Assembly (NCBI GenBank): GCA_938034875.1
Contig: CALHND010000002.1
Location: forward strand, 288,021 to 352,020
Direction of reading: 5' to 3'
DNA length: 64,000 bases
DNA from: an uncultured Clostridia bacterium
GTDB taxonomy: Bacteria; Bacillota; Clostridia; Oscillospirales; Acutalibacteraceae
Shown: piece after piece, positions 18,567 through 27,657 of the stretch
Layout of the letters: each line of letters begins with the position of its first letter
Numbering within the stretch: the first letter of the stretch is position 1
Made by a program: the position numbers and the translations under genes
The notes under the pieces: generated by a model
What the model saw: only the letters and a program-made list of their open reading frames with translations
Told to the model about the DNA's origin: nothing
Databases searched by the model: none

Positions 18567-19979
18567 TTATTCCTCCAAATTTATAATTTTTCCTTGTAGT
18601 ATCCAGTTGAGTGCATGAGTAACCTCAACCATTGCAAAACGCCCGACCATATCAGCACAGCCGTCAAAGCTTATGCCTACATTTCCACTGGTACGGCCAA
18701 AAATTTTGCCATCGTCGTGATATTCCTCACACAGTACCCGCAACTGTTTGCCGACAAGCATAGCATTACGCTTGGCAGCTATATTTTCCTGCGCTTTCAG
18801 AAGCTCGCCCATCCACTTTGCCTTTTCCTCATGAGTGTATTCGTCAGGCATTTCGGCTGCGGGAGTTCCACTGCGCGGAGAATAGATGAATGTGAAAAGA
18901 GATGTAAATTCCACCTCTTTAATAAGAGAAAGTGTATCGCAAAATTCCTCGTATGTCTCGCCCGGGAATCCGACGATAACATCGCTGGTCAGCGATATGT
19001 CGGGCATTCGCTCACGCGCAGCCTCTATCAGTGACAGGTATCTTTCTCTATCGTAATGGCGGTTCATGGCCTTTAGCACCCTATCGTTACCCGATTGGAA
19101 CGGCAAATGCAAATGGCAGCAAACCTTTTTGCAGTCACGCATTGCATCGAGCAGTTCAATTGTGCAATCTTTCGGATGTGAGGTCATAAAGCGTATTTGA
19201 AAATCGCCGTCAAGGTCATTTATCATTCGCAGTAGCTTTGCAAAGTTGACACCGTGCGCTTCTCCCTTGCCGTACGAATTTACATTCTGGCCAAGCAAAG
19301 TTATATCCTTAAATCCAGCGGCAATCATTTCGCGAGCCTCATTTAATATATCCTCCGGGCTGCGTGAACGCTCCCTGCCACGTACATAAGGCACTATACA
19401 GTATGTGCAAAAATTGTTGCAACCGTACATTATCGGTAGCCAGCCCTTGAAGCTGCCGTCGCGACGGACAGGCAATCCTTCGGCAATGCTATCATCACCG
19501 CCAAGCTCAAAAACTCGTGTGCCTGTAGTCAGGCAGCGGCAAATAAACTCAGGCAAGCGGTAAATAACTCGCGTGCCGAACAGAATATCAACAAAAGGAT
19601 AACTTTCTTTAATTTTATCGGCAACCGACTGCTGTTGAGTCATGCATCCGCACAGCACTATAATGCAGCCGTGTTTTTGTTTGTGTTTTTTCAGCGCACC
19701 GACATTGCCAAACACACGGTTTTCCGCATGTTCACGCACAGCGCATGTATTGAACAGCACAAGGTCGGCTTCCTCAACCGTTTCGGTAAAATCAAAGCCG
19801 ATTTCACGCAACATTCCCTTCATGCGTTCGGAGTCGCTGACATTTTGCTGACAGCCGTAAGTGTGGACATAAGCAAGTGGTTTACGGTCAAATTTAGCAT
19901 TCAGTATAGCAAATGCTTTTTCGGTAAACTCCTTCTGTCGTTCCAATTCAACGGCTGAAATTGTAATCTTTTCAGACAA
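18567..19979 (-). CDS. miaB: tRNA i6A37 methylthiotransferase (TTG start)
   Basis: A 470-residue radical-SAM methylthiotransferase that converts i6A37 to ms2i6A37 in tRNA. It has an N-terminal UPF0004 domain (HTYGCQQNVSDSERMKG, with further Cys in LFNTCAVREHAE and LCGCMTQQ), a radical-SAM CxxxCxxC motif (YGCNNFCTYCIVPYVRGRERSR), and a C-terminal TRAM domain. The start codon is TTG at 19979, with AGGAG eight bases upstream. It works on the product of MiaA, encoded about 5 kb downstream in the same transcription unit. Confidence 0.96.
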   Translation of the reverse strand: MSEKITISAVELERQKEFTEKAFAILNAKFDRKPLAYVHTYGCQQNVSDSERMKGMLREIGFDFTETVEEADLVLFNTCAVREHAENRVFGNVGALKKHKQKHGCIIVLCGCMTQQQSVADKIKESYPFVDILFGTRVIYRLPEFICRCLTTGTRVFELGGDDSIAEGLPVRRDGSFKGWLPIMYGCNNFCTYCIVPYVRGRERSRSPEDILNEAREMIAAGFKDITLLGQNVNSYGKGEAHGVNFAKLLRMINDLDGDFQIRFMTSHPKDCTIELLDAMRDCKKVCCHLHLPFQSGNDRVLKAMNRHYDRERYLSLIEAARERMPDISLTSDVIVGFPGETYEEFCDTLSLIKEVEFTSLFTFIYSPRSGTPAAEMPDEYTHEEKAKWMGELLKAQENIAAKRNAMLVGKQLRVLCEEYHDDGKIFGRTSGNVGISFDGCADMVGRFAMVEVTHALNWILQGKIINLEE

Positions 19980-19990
19980 AGGTATTGCTC

Positions 19991-20653
19991 CTAACCTAAT
20001 TTTTTAATCAGAGAAATAAGTTCATTCGGTGTGTCTATAATTGCGCTGGCACCGTATTCCTCCAGTTCGGAACGGGGACGAAATCCCCACGTTACTCCGA
20101 CGTCGTAAGCGCCGCTGTTTTTCCCTGTTTGAATATCGACACACGAGTCACCGACAAATATACATTCGTCGGGCGTTACACCCATCTTTTTCATAGCAAT
20201 ATATGCGATAGTAGGATCGGGTTTTTTCGGTATGAATTCGCTTGCACCGAAAACATTTTCAAAACAGTCAGGGTAAAGTTGATCAACAATTTTTACTGCG
20301 GCGGTTTCATCTTTATTTGTAACTACTGCAATTTTGTAACCAAGCTCTTTTACGGTACGAACCATTTCGGGAACGCCGTCATATGCGCAAGTTTTGTCCA
20401 TGCTGTGAACGCTGTAGTATTCAAAAAATTTGTTTCTTACAGCCAATAAAGTTTCGCTGTCGCGATTTTCGTCAGGCACGGCTCGCTCGATAAGTTTCGG
20501 TATTCCGTTTCCAACAAAATAGCGGTATGCATTCACATCGTGCGTAGGAAAGGAAAAAGCACAAAGTGCATAGTTTACAGCATCAGCCAGATCGTCAAGC
20601 GTATTTGTAAGGGTACCGTCTAAATCAAAAAGCACCGCTTTAATCCTGTTCAT
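19991..20653 (-). CDS. HAD hydrolase, phosphoglycolate phosphatase-like
   Basis: A 220-residue class-IA HAD phosphatase with motif I LFDLDGTLTNTLDDL (residues 8-22), motif II VVTNKDE, and motif III/IV KKPDP and IFVGDSCVDIQTGKNSG. It resembles phosphoglycolate phosphatase (Gph/PpaX) proteins, but the substrate is not fixed by sequence. It is the promoter-proximal gene of the miaB-mutSL-miaA-hfq block and is eleven bases upstream of miaB. An AAGGAG site precedes the ATG. Confidence 0.85.
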   Translation of the reverse strand: MNRIKAVLFDLDGTLTNTLDDLADAVNYALCAFSFPTHDVNAYRYFVGNGIPKLIERAVPDENRDSETLLAVRNKFFEYYSVHSMDKTCAYDGVPEMVRTVKELGYKIAVVTNKDETAAVKIVDQLYPDCFENVFGASEFIPKKPDPTIAYIAMKKMGVTPDECIFVGDSCVDIQTGKNSGAYDVGVTWGFRPRSELEEYGASAIIDTPNELISLIKKLG

Positions 20654-20708
20654 TGCTAAAATACTCCTTTTTTAAGGCGCGGTTTCATTCCATACATATA
20701 ACCCATTC

Positions 20709-20737
20709 ATTATACCAAAAATAAGCGCAGTTTTCAA
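20709..20737 (-). promoter_or_regulatory. promoter of the HAD-miaB-mutSL block
   Basis: TTGAAA, a 17-bp spacer ending in TGG, then TATAAT, i.e. a near-consensus sigma-A promoter with extended -10. It lies about 55 bp upstream of the HAD gene. Confidence 0.8.
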
Positions 20738-20768
20738 ATACATTTGCTCATTTTTAAACAAAATTGGA

Positions 20769-20803
20769 CAAAAAATTACGCGCGGTTTTATAAAAGCCGC
20801 GCG
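20769..20803 (-). terminator. terminator of the DUF4364 gene
   Basis: On the minus strand CGCGCGG and CCGCGCG form a GC-rich stem around a TTTTA-type loop, followed by TAATTTTTT. It separates the DUF4364 gene from the promoter of the following block. Confidence 0.85.
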
Positions 20804-20820
20804 ACACCTTAGTTTTTATA

Positions 20821-21402
20821 CTATTCAGCCTCAAACTGCGCCTTTACCGCCTTGTAGTCTCCTGTCAAAAGTGCGATTGATCCACTGTAAACTTTCAATG
20901 GGTTGTCGAGAAAGGTTTCTTTCACGGTTTTCGCCTGCTCCATATCGGGTACAAGCAATGAAACTGTCAGTATCGGGTGGTCGCCATCCATAACCGAGCA
21001 AGTTACGTTTACTCCCGTATCAGTAACGGCTATTTCAACGCGATTTTCCGCCTCACTGCGAACTCGGGCAAGCATTTTTACTGCTGCCTTTATCGCCTTT
21101 TCACGCATGGTATACGGCAAATTCTTGTACAGCTCATTTATTGCTTCCTTGCCGGTTTCGGTAGCTATATATTCCTCATAATCAGCATCGGTACGCATTA
21201 TGCTGCCGTGTTTTGCAAGATCATCTATTGCCTGTGAAACCTCAAAATAATTTGCAATTTCTTCGTACTGTAAAAGTTCTAGCAGCTTGTCACGCGGAAT
21301 CGGTTTGTCCAGCGTTGCAAGAATATAACATACCATAAGTCGAACATGCTGACTGCTAATAAGTCCCCCGGGTGCAACTCCTGCGGTAAAAGCATCGGCC
21401 AT
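20821..21402 (-). CDS. DUF4364 family protein (putative winged-helix)
   Basis: A 193-residue protein. The N-terminal 75 residues (LMVCYILATLDKPIPRDKLLELL onward, then VSQAIDDLAKHGSI) look like a winged-helix DNA-binding domain, and the C-terminal half alternates beta strands and helices. This matches DUF4364, found in Clostridia and of unknown function. It has its own terminator and is divergent from tRNA-Thr; the two -10 elements overlap. A role as a transcription factor is inference. Confidence 0.8.
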   Translation of the reverse strand: MADAFTAGVAPGGLISSQHVRLMVCYILATLDKPIPRDKLLELLQYEEIANYFEVSQAIDDLAKHGSIMRTDADYEEYIATETGKEAINELYKNLPYTMREKAIKAAVKMLARVRSEAENRVEIAVTDTGVNVTCSVMDGDHPILTVSLLVPDMEQAKTVKETFLDNPLKVYSGSIALLTGDYKAVKAQFEAE

Positions 21403-21428
21403 TTTAAAAAACTCCTTTCAAAAAAATG

Positions 21429-21457
21429 TTGACATATCGCAATATGTTTATTATAAT
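21429..21457 (+). promoter_or_regulatory. consensus promoter of tRNA-Thr
   Basis: TTGACA, 17 bp, TATAAT, ending 23 bases before the tRNA. The spacer holds an inverted repeat ACATAT-CGCA-ATATGT (21432-21447). The minus-strand TATAAT used by the divergent gene overlaps at 21450-21455. Confidence 0.9.
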
Positions 21458-21480
21458 AATTCTTGTCCCAAAAAGAATAT

Positions 21481-21556
<76 letters not shown>

Positions 21557-21564
21557 ATATGCAT

Positions 21565-21595
21565 CAGTCGCCTTTTAGGCGGCTGTTTTCTTTTT
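21565..21595 (+). terminator. terminator of tRNA-Thr
   Basis: CAGTCGCC pairs with GGCGGCTG (one G-U) around TTTTA, followed by TTTTCTTTTT. It lies nine bases after the CCA end. Confidence 0.9.
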
Positions 21596-21632
21596 GTAAG
21601 AAATATGGTAACTCAATTATTAAACTATGTCA

Positions 21633-21667
21633 ATAACAAAATTAAGCCACCGAAATTTCGGTGGCTT
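21633..21667 (-). terminator. terminator of the distal SGNH hydrolase gene
   Basis: A perfect 24-bp palindrome (arms AAGCCACCGAAA/TTTCGGTGGCTT, 21644-21667) is followed on the minus strand by AATTTTGTT. It lies 23 bases past the hydrolase stop codon. Confidence 0.75.
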
Positions 21668-21690
21668 GAAATTTACTATGTTTTGTTAAA

Positions 21691-22494
21691 TTATTTGGAT
21701 GCTCCGGCAAGAAGAGAGTCGATAGTCGACTTAATGCCATTGTACCATGTATTAGCAACCTTCATATTACCTGTATCAGACGGATGAATGTGGTCTGTAA
21801 CAGCAGCGTCCCAGTCGCCTACATTCCAGTTAACAGCAGCTGTGGAGAAATCAACAAACTCAACGTTATATCCATTATATGCTTTGTCGTTGCAAAGCTC
21901 TTTAATGAAGCTGCGAATCCACTTGTTTCGAGCGTCTTCTTGCATTGCAGTATGATCAGTAGTTGTTGAAGGAAGCGGATTTCCAAGGAAGAGATGTACA
22001 TCAGGGTTGTACTGTAAAATTTCCTTGATAAGTGTACGGTAATTCTTTTCAACCTCTTCGTTAAGCTCAACTCCGGAAAGGTCATTTGTACCTATCATAA
22101 GTATGATTATATCGGGGTCAGTTGCCATAGCATTAGCAAGATCGCTGCGCAGTCCACCGATGGTATTGCCACCGTAACCATACAGACGACGGTAACCCTC
22201 GGGGCACAAATCTATAGGACTAGCGTGCGGTCCAACAAAGCAAGTAGTATCGCCGTAGCCGTTATCAATAAGCAGCTGAGCTAAATAATTACGGTAAGCA
22301 TTGGTCTTTTTGTAACCTGCGGTAAGCGAGTCACCAGTACACATTATTTTTACACGACCGGTAGTATCAATATCGCAGGGTGTAGCAGCATGAACAACCT
22401 CAGCAAAAACGTCAGTATCTGCTGTTGTTTTGCCACACGAACCAACAGAAATAACCATGAAAACGGCGAGCAGTATAGCAATAACGCGTTTCAT
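21691..22494 (-). CDS. SGNH/GDSL hydrolase lipoprotein 1
   Basis: A 267-residue secreted lipoprotein. The signal peptide MKRVIAILLAVFMVISVGSC ends in the lipobox VGSC. The SGNH esterase/lipase domain shows block I GDSLTAG, a block II-like Gly (GYGGNTIGG), block III IGTNDLSG and block V DHIHPSDTG with the catalytic Asp-His. It likely removes acyl groups from surface glycans. The start is the ATG at 22494, with GGAGGT eight bases upstream; the reading frame remains open further upstream but lacks a ribosome site. It is a paralogue of the next gene upstream. Confidence 0.9.
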   Translation of the reverse strand: MKRVIAILLAVFMVISVGSCGKTTADTDVFAEVVHAATPCDIDTTGRVKIMCTGDSLTAGYKKTNAYRNYLAQLLIDNGYGDTTCFVGPHASPIDLCPEGYRRLYGYGGNTIGGLRSDLANAMATDPDIIILMIGTNDLSGVELNEEVEKNYRTLIKEILQYNPDVHLFLGNPLPSTTTDHTAMQEDARNKWIRSFIKELCNDKAYNGYNVEFVDFSTAAVNWNVGDWDAAVTDHIHPSDTGNMKVANTWYNGIKSTIDSLLAGASK

Positions 22495-22636
22495 AAAAAT
22501 AGACCTCCAAAAATCAATTGTACACTGTACTAATTTTAAATCATTCAGTAAAAAAAAGCAAGAAAAAACAACCAATTCTTAAATTTTCGTTAATTAGCAC
22601 TAAAATAATAGTTGCTTTTTTATAAATTGACTATTT

Positions 22637-23440
22637 TCAAGCAGAAAGTTCGTCCATTGTGCTCTTTATCGTTTTGTAAATGGTCTTAGCAAACTTCTCC
22701 CAGCCGGAAGCAACGGGATGTACATGATCTTCAGGATTAAGATCCTCATTTGTTATGCCGCTTGATGCTGGGCTCATGTCAACCCATGTTACATGATAAC
22801 CGTCTTTTGTCTTTTTTTCGCAAATACTTTTTACTCCGTTATTAAAGCCTATATGCTTATCTGTGTAACTGCCCGAAGCAAAAGATGTGGGCGGTGCAGA
22901 TGCGCAGAAAAGTCTCACTTGTGGTTTATCCTTAAGTATCATGTCAACCAATTCCTCATACTGCTTTGCCAGTCCCTCAGCGGTATCGGAATTCATATCA
23001 TTTGTGCCTATCATCAAGACGATAATATCACTGTCAACAGCTGTGAATGTTTTCATATCGTTTTTAATGCCGGACATTCTGTAACCGCCTACACCTGCAT
23101 GCTTGCGGTAGTCGTGGTGCATAAATGCAGGCTCAATCTCCCACGGGCCGACAAATCCAAATTCGTAGTTATCCTTTTTGAGCATATCGTAAAGGTAGCT
23201 GCGGTATCCGCTGTTACCTGCCGTGCCTTGAGTAAGAGAATCTCCGAGAAGCAGAATGTTGATTTTATCTGTTTCGGGTTCTGTGTAAGGTTTTAACACT
23301 GCTGTTTCCTCCGTAGCAGAGGTATCTGATGATGCCTCGACGTTGCTGTTTTTGTCCGATGATGTGTTTTCATCAGAACCGCACGATGTTACACAAAGCA
23401 GCATGGCGGCAGCCATAATAAATGCTAATATTTTTTTCAT
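22637..23440 (-). CDS. SGNH/GDSL hydrolase lipoprotein 2
   Basis: A 267-residue lipoprotein with signal peptide and lipobox VTSC (residues 16-19), then a Ser/Asp/Asn-rich linker to about residue 50 and an SGNH hydrolase domain: LLGDSLTQGTAG, LMIGTNDMNS and DHVHPVASGW. All catalytic residues (Ser, Gly, Asn, Asp-His) are present. It follows the LRR lipoprotein gene by 14 bases and is probably co-transcribed with it. A 142-bp gap containing a predicted leader separates it from paralogue 1. The substrate is unknown; surface polysaccharide deacylation is a reasonable guess. Confidence 0.9.
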   Translation of the reverse strand: MKKILAFIMAAAMLLCVTSCGSDENTSSDKNSNVEASSDTSATEETAVLKPYTEPETDKINILLLGDSLTQGTAGNSGYRSYLYDMLKKDNYEFGFVGPWEIEPAFMHHDYRKHAGVGGYRMSGIKNDMKTFTAVDSDIIVLMIGTNDMNSDTAEGLAKQYEELVDMILKDKPQVRLFCASAPPTSFASGSYTDKHIGFNNGVKSICEKKTKDGYHVTWVDMSPASSGITNEDLNPEDHVHPVASGWEKFAKTIYKTIKSTMDELSA

Positions 23441-23454
23441 GTCACATCACCCTA

Positions 23455-24366
23455 TCAATTGTTAATGAACTCTATTTCGCCACAGTTTATATATGCATCT
23501 CCGGCAACTCCACCCTTATTAGTGGGGTAAGTGACCTTTTTGAGTGCCGTGCAGTCGCCAAACGCTTTAGCACTGATTGTAATCGTTTTGCATGCAGAAA
23601 AGTCAACTTCTTTAAGTGAAGTACAGTGCCTGAATGCGGTTTCGCCTATACTGTTCATATTCTCTGTAAACACGAGTTTATTAAGTGATTTGCAGCCAGA
23701 AAAAGCATTTGTTCCAATACTTGTGGCATATTTAGGAATCTTAAAATCGGTGAGGTTTTCGCACATAAAGAAAGTTTCTTTTGGGATGTTGTTTACATAC
23801 TGGGGTAATGTAACGCTCTTAAGAGATGAGCAACCGTAGAACATTGATTGTTCCAAGTTGGAAACGCTGTCGGGTATGACACACGACTCAAGAGAAGTGC
23901 AGTGGTTAAATGCGTAACTACCCAGTGTTACAAGCGTTTTTGGTAGCTCAATTTGCTTTAAATTTGTGCAGTATGAAAAAGCAAAAGATCCGATATATGT
24001 AACCGACTGCGGAATAACTACTTTTTCAATAGTATCTATGTCGGCAAAGGCATCTGCCCAAATACTTGTAACGGTAAAATCCTCAACCTTCGTGGGGATT
24101 TCTACCTCTTTCTTGTTTCCGATATACTCAACAATCTCTGCATTTTTATTAGTTTTTATGTAATATACAAATTCACCGTCGGTATATTTGCCTTCCTTAA
24201 GCTCTGACGAGGTGGAATATGTATCGATTGACGAAACCTTTTCCGCTTCGCTGCTCGATGCTGTTTGTTTATCTTCTCCACATGACACAAAAGTCATAGC
24301 CGTCATTGCCGACACAGTAAGCAGTGCCATTAATTTTAAAAAGCGAAGAATTTTAGTTTTGCTCAT
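23455..24366 (-). CDS. BspA-type leucine-rich repeat lipoprotein
   Basis: A 303-residue secreted lipoprotein. The lipobox is FVSC near residue 28. After a short linker the protein consists of about seven LRR_5 (BspA/TpLRR) repeats of about 23 residues, of the type AFSYCTNLKQIELPKTLVTLGSY. Such proteins present a beta-rich surface solenoid that often binds host or bacterial ligands. A GGAGGT site lies nine bases before the ATG. The gene leads a three-gene lipoprotein cluster with two SGNH hydrolases, suggesting a shared envelope or surface role. Confidence 0.9.
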   Translation of the reverse strand: MSKTKILRFLKLMALLTVSAMTAMTFVSCGEDKQTASSSEAEKVSSIDTYSTSSELKEGKYTDGEFVYYIKTNKNAEIVEYIGNKKEVEIPTKVEDFTVTSIWADAFADIDTIEKVVIPQSVTYIGSFAFSYCTNLKQIELPKTLVTLGSYAFNHCTSLESCVIPDSVSNLEQSMFYGCSSLKSVTLPQYVNNIPKETFFMCENLTDFKIPKYATSIGTNAFSGCKSLNKLVFTENMNSIGETAFRHCTSLKEVDFSACKTITISAKAFGDCTALKKVTYPTNKGGVAGDAYINCGEIEFINN

Positions 24367-24458
24367 TTACAAGTTACCTCCACACGTTAACATTTATAGG
24401 AATTTTAACACAAATAAGAAAAAATTGCTAATTGTAAAAAGAACAAATTTTAAAATAA

Positions 24459-26195
24459 TTATTGTGCAATATGGCTTTTTACCCACTTTTCGTCGGCTGT
24501 GACATATACCGTATTATATCCGTCGTAAATGACCATTCCCGGTCGTGCTCCGACCGGCTTTTTTACCTTCGCCGCGCGTACATAGTCAACCGGAACGGCA
24601 GAGGATTGCCTTCCTTTTGAGTGATACGCTGCTATTTGCGCCGCTTCCAGCACCGTATTTTCTGGCACTTCGCCACCACGTGCATCAATTATCACATGAG
24701 CTCCGTGTATCCCCTTTGTGTGCAGCCAAATATCCGACCGTGCTGCAGTTTTAAGTGTAAGCTGATCATTTTGCCGATTATTGCGACCGACATAAATATC
24801 GTATCCGTCGGACGACACATAATGATACGGCGGCAAGCTACGGTTCTTTTGCTGTTTTTTCTGTTGCGGTGAACGACGAATATATCCGCCGTCGGAAAGT
24901 TCGGCACGAATTTCGGAAATATCGCTTTCACATTCAGCACGTGACAGTGCGTCAAACACACTTTCAAGATAAGCTATTTCCTGTTCGCCGTCTGCAATAA
25001 GCTCAGTCAGCTTTTGCTCTGCTGTATACGCCTTTTTATACTCTTTAAAATATTTTTGTGCGTTTTGTGCGGCGTTTAGTTTTTCATCAAGCCGTATCCG
25101 TATGGTCTTGCATTCGGGATCGTAGTAGTTCATTACTTCGCAAAAGGTAGCTCCACGCTCTATTAAAGCGATATTTGCTTTAATCAGCTCGCCACACATG
25201 CGCAAATTCTCTTTATCCTCACACGCTTTCAATTCAGCACGCTGTTTATTGATTTTTCGAGAAATTCGCTCAACCGAATTGGTCAGCACCTTCATTATAT
25301 CGTGTGTACGGCGACGCATATCCTCGTCATGTCGACGTTGACCGTAAAATCCGTCCAGTAGTTGGCTGAACGAATCAGCTGTGGCACACCGGGCCATACC
25401 GCCGTACTGCATGATATCCATATATGAGTAATCATACGGCTTGTTACCATTGCGACAAATTAACGTTGGTTTGCCGTTTTCAATAGCTGATTTTACAATG
25501 TCTATTGTTCCGCGCAAACGCATATATGCAGTTTCATCAAGGTTATCAGCATCAATATTTTCACATGCTCTCCACGAAATCTCTCGCGCAATCAGCGGTG
25601 AAATGCCATCAAGCAAACCGAGTATACGATCTGACACCTTGCCATCACTTTGACGAATGTCAGCTGACAGTGATGAGCTGTCCGCTTTAGTCGGGTTAAT
25701 CTTGTTCTGCGACTGCGGCGGTTCATACACCGCACCGGGCAGTATCATGCGCTTGCCCGTCTCGGCAAAAGTGCGTCGTAAAGCATCGATTATACGATCG
25801 CCCTCCAGCAAAATAATGTTTGAGCCACGCCCCATCATTTCGGCAACAATGGATACCGTTATGCTGTCGCCAAGCTCGTTGTAAGTTTCAAAATCAAACC
25901 GTACAACTCGCTCCAGCCCATCCTGATACGAACCAATGTATTTGGCTCCGATGAAATATTTTCGCATTAACATACAAAACATGGGTGGTTGGGCAGGATT
26001 TTCGTAGTTCATTGTAGTAAAATGAAATCTTGGGTCAGACAAAGTGAAAAGAATTTTACCCGAAAAGCCTTTTTTATGCAGTGAGAGGACAATTTCGTCT
26101 CTCGACGGCTGGCTTATTTTATCCACACGGGTTTCGGTTGCAAGCGAGTCAATCTCGCGCCTCAAATTATAGAGAAATCCACCATCGAGCGGCAT
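24459..26195 (-). CDS. rqcH: ribosome quality-control factor RqcH (NFACT family)
   Basis: A 578-residue NFACT protein, formerly annotated as a fibronectin-binding protein. RqcH binds stalled 50S-peptidyl-tRNA and adds C-terminal Ala tails. The sequence shows the NFACT-N domain with EMMGRGSNIILLEGDRIIDALRR, a helix-hairpin-helix region around residue 185, a long coiled coil (about 290-430), and the NFACT-R domain with PYHYVSSDGYDIYVGRNN and DIWLHTKGIHGAHVII. It is the last gene of the minus-strand run that starts at rnjA, 15 bases after the Nif3-like gene. Confidence 0.93.
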   Translation of the reverse strand: MPLDGGFLYNLRREIDSLATETRVDKISQPSRDEIVLSLHKKGFSGKILFTLSDPRFHFTTMNYENPAQPPMFCMLMRKYFIGAKYIGSYQDGLERVVRFDFETYNELGDSITVSIVAEMMGRGSNIILLEGDRIIDALRRTFAETGKRMILPGAVYEPPQSQNKINPTKADSSSLSADIRQSDGKVSDRILGLLDGISPLIAREISWRACENIDADNLDETAYMRLRGTIDIVKSAIENGKPTLICRNGNKPYDYSYMDIMQYGGMARCATADSFSQLLDGFYGQRRHDEDMRRRTHDIMKVLTNSVERISRKINKQRAELKACEDKENLRMCGELIKANIALIERGATFCEVMNYYDPECKTIRIRLDEKLNAAQNAQKYFKEYKKAYTAEQKLTELIADGEQEIAYLESVFDALSRAECESDISEIRAELSDGGYIRRSPQQKKQQKNRSLPPYHYVSSDGYDIYVGRNNRQNDQLTLKTAARSDIWLHTKGIHGAHVIIDARGGEVPENTVLEAAQIAAYHSKGRQSSAVPVDYVRAAKVKKPVGARPGMVIYDGYNTVYVTADEKWVKSHIAQ

Positions 26196-26210
26196 TTTGT
26201 CATCTCCTTT

Positions 26211-26975
26211 TTACAAATATCTTGCAGGGTCGCGTTCGTTTAATATAACTATGTTCAACTCAGGAAATTCCGACTTTAACAAATCGGCAATGTTCTGTTT
26301 TACAACTTGTTCGGTGCAAAAATGACCGCACGCAAACATTCCAAAGTCATTTTCCTGTGCAACAAGATTAAGGTGATGTTTGCTTTCGCCTGTTACAAGA
26401 GCGTCACAGCCGTTTTCTTTAGCGGCAAAAATAAATTCTTCGCCTGCACCGCCGCAAACAGCTACTTGTTTTATTGAGTGCTCACACTGCACAAATTTTA
26501 CGCATCCGCAGCCGAGCTTTTGCTTTAAATACTTGGCAAATTCGGTCGATGACATTTCGGGCACATTTCCGATACGCGCCATTGGCGGATATCGGTCATC
26601 ACCGTCACCTAGAGTCTGCACATCGGTAAGATCCAGTGCGACTGAAAGTGCATCGTTTACGCCGCCGCTTGCGGCATCCAGATTGGTATGAGCGCATATT
26701 GCTGCAATGTTTGCTGCAGCAATCATATACACCGGTGAAGCTGCGTCAAGCTTTTTGAGCGGTGAAAATATGACAGGGTGGTGTGAAACTATCACCTCTG
26801 CGTTCGCCGACTTTGCCTGCTCCACTGTATCGGCAGTAATGTCAAGGCAAACAGCAACGGTTTTTACGCTATCCCCTAACCTATCTACAAGCAGTCCTAC
26901 ATTGTCAAAGTCAAATGCGGTATTAAAGGGTGCAAAGCGGTCAATTGCCTCATAAATTTCTTTTACGGTTGCCAT
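26211..26975 (-). CDS. Nif3-like dinuclear metal center protein
   Basis: A 254-residue Nif3/YqfO-type (DUF34) protein. Metal ligands are visible in VSHHPVIFSPLKKL, ICAHTNLDAASGGVNDALS and, near the C-terminus, the GHFCTEQ stretch. A GTP-cyclohydrolase-1-type-2-like role is often annotated, but no activity is firmly established. Its ATG overlaps the stop of trmK in a TAATG arrangement; the trmK-Nif3 pair is conserved in Firmicutes. Confidence 0.9.
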   Translation of the reverse strand: MATVKEIYEAIDRFAPFNTAFDFDNVGLLVDRLGDSVKTVAVCLDITADTVEQAKSANAEVIVSHHPVIFSPLKKLDAASPVYMIAAANIAAICAHTNLDAASGGVNDALSVALDLTDVQTLGDGDDRYPPMARIGNVPEMSSTEFAKYLKQKLGCGCVKFVQCEHSIKQVAVCGGAGEEFIFAAKENGCDALVTGESKHHLNLVAQENDFGMFACGHFCTEQVVKQNIADLLKSEFPELNIVILNERDPARYL

Positions 26976-27655
26976 TATTCGCTATCCAACCTTTCTTTTA
27001 TTGCTGTCAGTATCGTATTTAATTCGCTTGTTTCTGGATGTTCTCCCTTTGCCTTTTCCAGTGACGAAAGGCGTGTCTCTATCCGCTTTATTTGGCGGCA
27101 GAAATAGTCTTTTCCTTCTTTTGTATCGGGGCTGACCTCGCCTATGTATGGATACTCTGGTGTAATATCGTGGCGTTCTCCACAGTAACGGCACAGCATA
27201 ACTGTGTAAAGTCTGCGGGCATCGTAAACCAGGCACTCACTGTCGATTACAAAACCATTTTCGCAAAGCCATAAGCGCAAATCTTCAGCCGATGTCATAG
27301 GCTGCAAAATAAATCTATATTTCTCATTTTTCGTCCAATCAGAAGCGCCGATGATCCATGATATCAAGTCCCCGCCCATGCCCGCAATTATAATGTGGTC
27401 AACCTCGTCAGGTGAAATTTCGGTTAAGCCATCAGACAAGCGTGTTTCAATAACTCCGCTAAGTCTGGCTCGCTCAATATTGCGTTTTGCAGAAGCAAGA
27501 GGCCCTTCTCCTATATCGCATGCAATAACTCGGTTAACCTTATTCTGTCGAACAAGTTCAATTGGCAATATTGCATGGTCACATCCTACATCAACGACCA
27601 AAGCGCCGCCGCGGACATAATCCGCGACGGCCTTTAGTCTGGCATTAAGAGCCAT
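26975..27655 (-). CDS. trmK: tRNA (adenine22-N1)-methyltransferase
   Basis: A 226-residue TrmK that methylates N1 of A22 in tRNA. The Rossmann SAM site VVDVGCDHAILPIEL (residues 19-33) and the characteristic IIAGMGGDLI (about 92-101) are present, followed by the family's C-terminal coiled-coil extension. An AAGGAA ribosome site lies in the last codons of the DUF1858 gene, and the stop overlaps the next ATG. Confidence 0.93.
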   Translation of the reverse strand: MALNARLKAVADYVRGGALVVDVGCDHAILPIELVRQNKVNRVIACDIGEGPLASAKRNIERARLSGVIETRLSDGLTEISPDEVDHIIIAGMGGDLISWIIGASDWTKNEKYRFILQPMTSAEDLRLWLCENGFVIDSECLVYDARRLYTVMLCRYCGERHDITPEYPYIGEVSPDTKEGKDYFCRQIKRIETRLSSLEKAKGEHPETSELNTILTAIKERLDSE

Positions 27656-27657
27656 AA

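Noticed and set aside
22793..23296. 167-codon plus-strand frame inside SGNH hydrolase 2
   Set aside because: It is antisense to an intact lipoprotein gene with all catalytic motifs and has no start signals.
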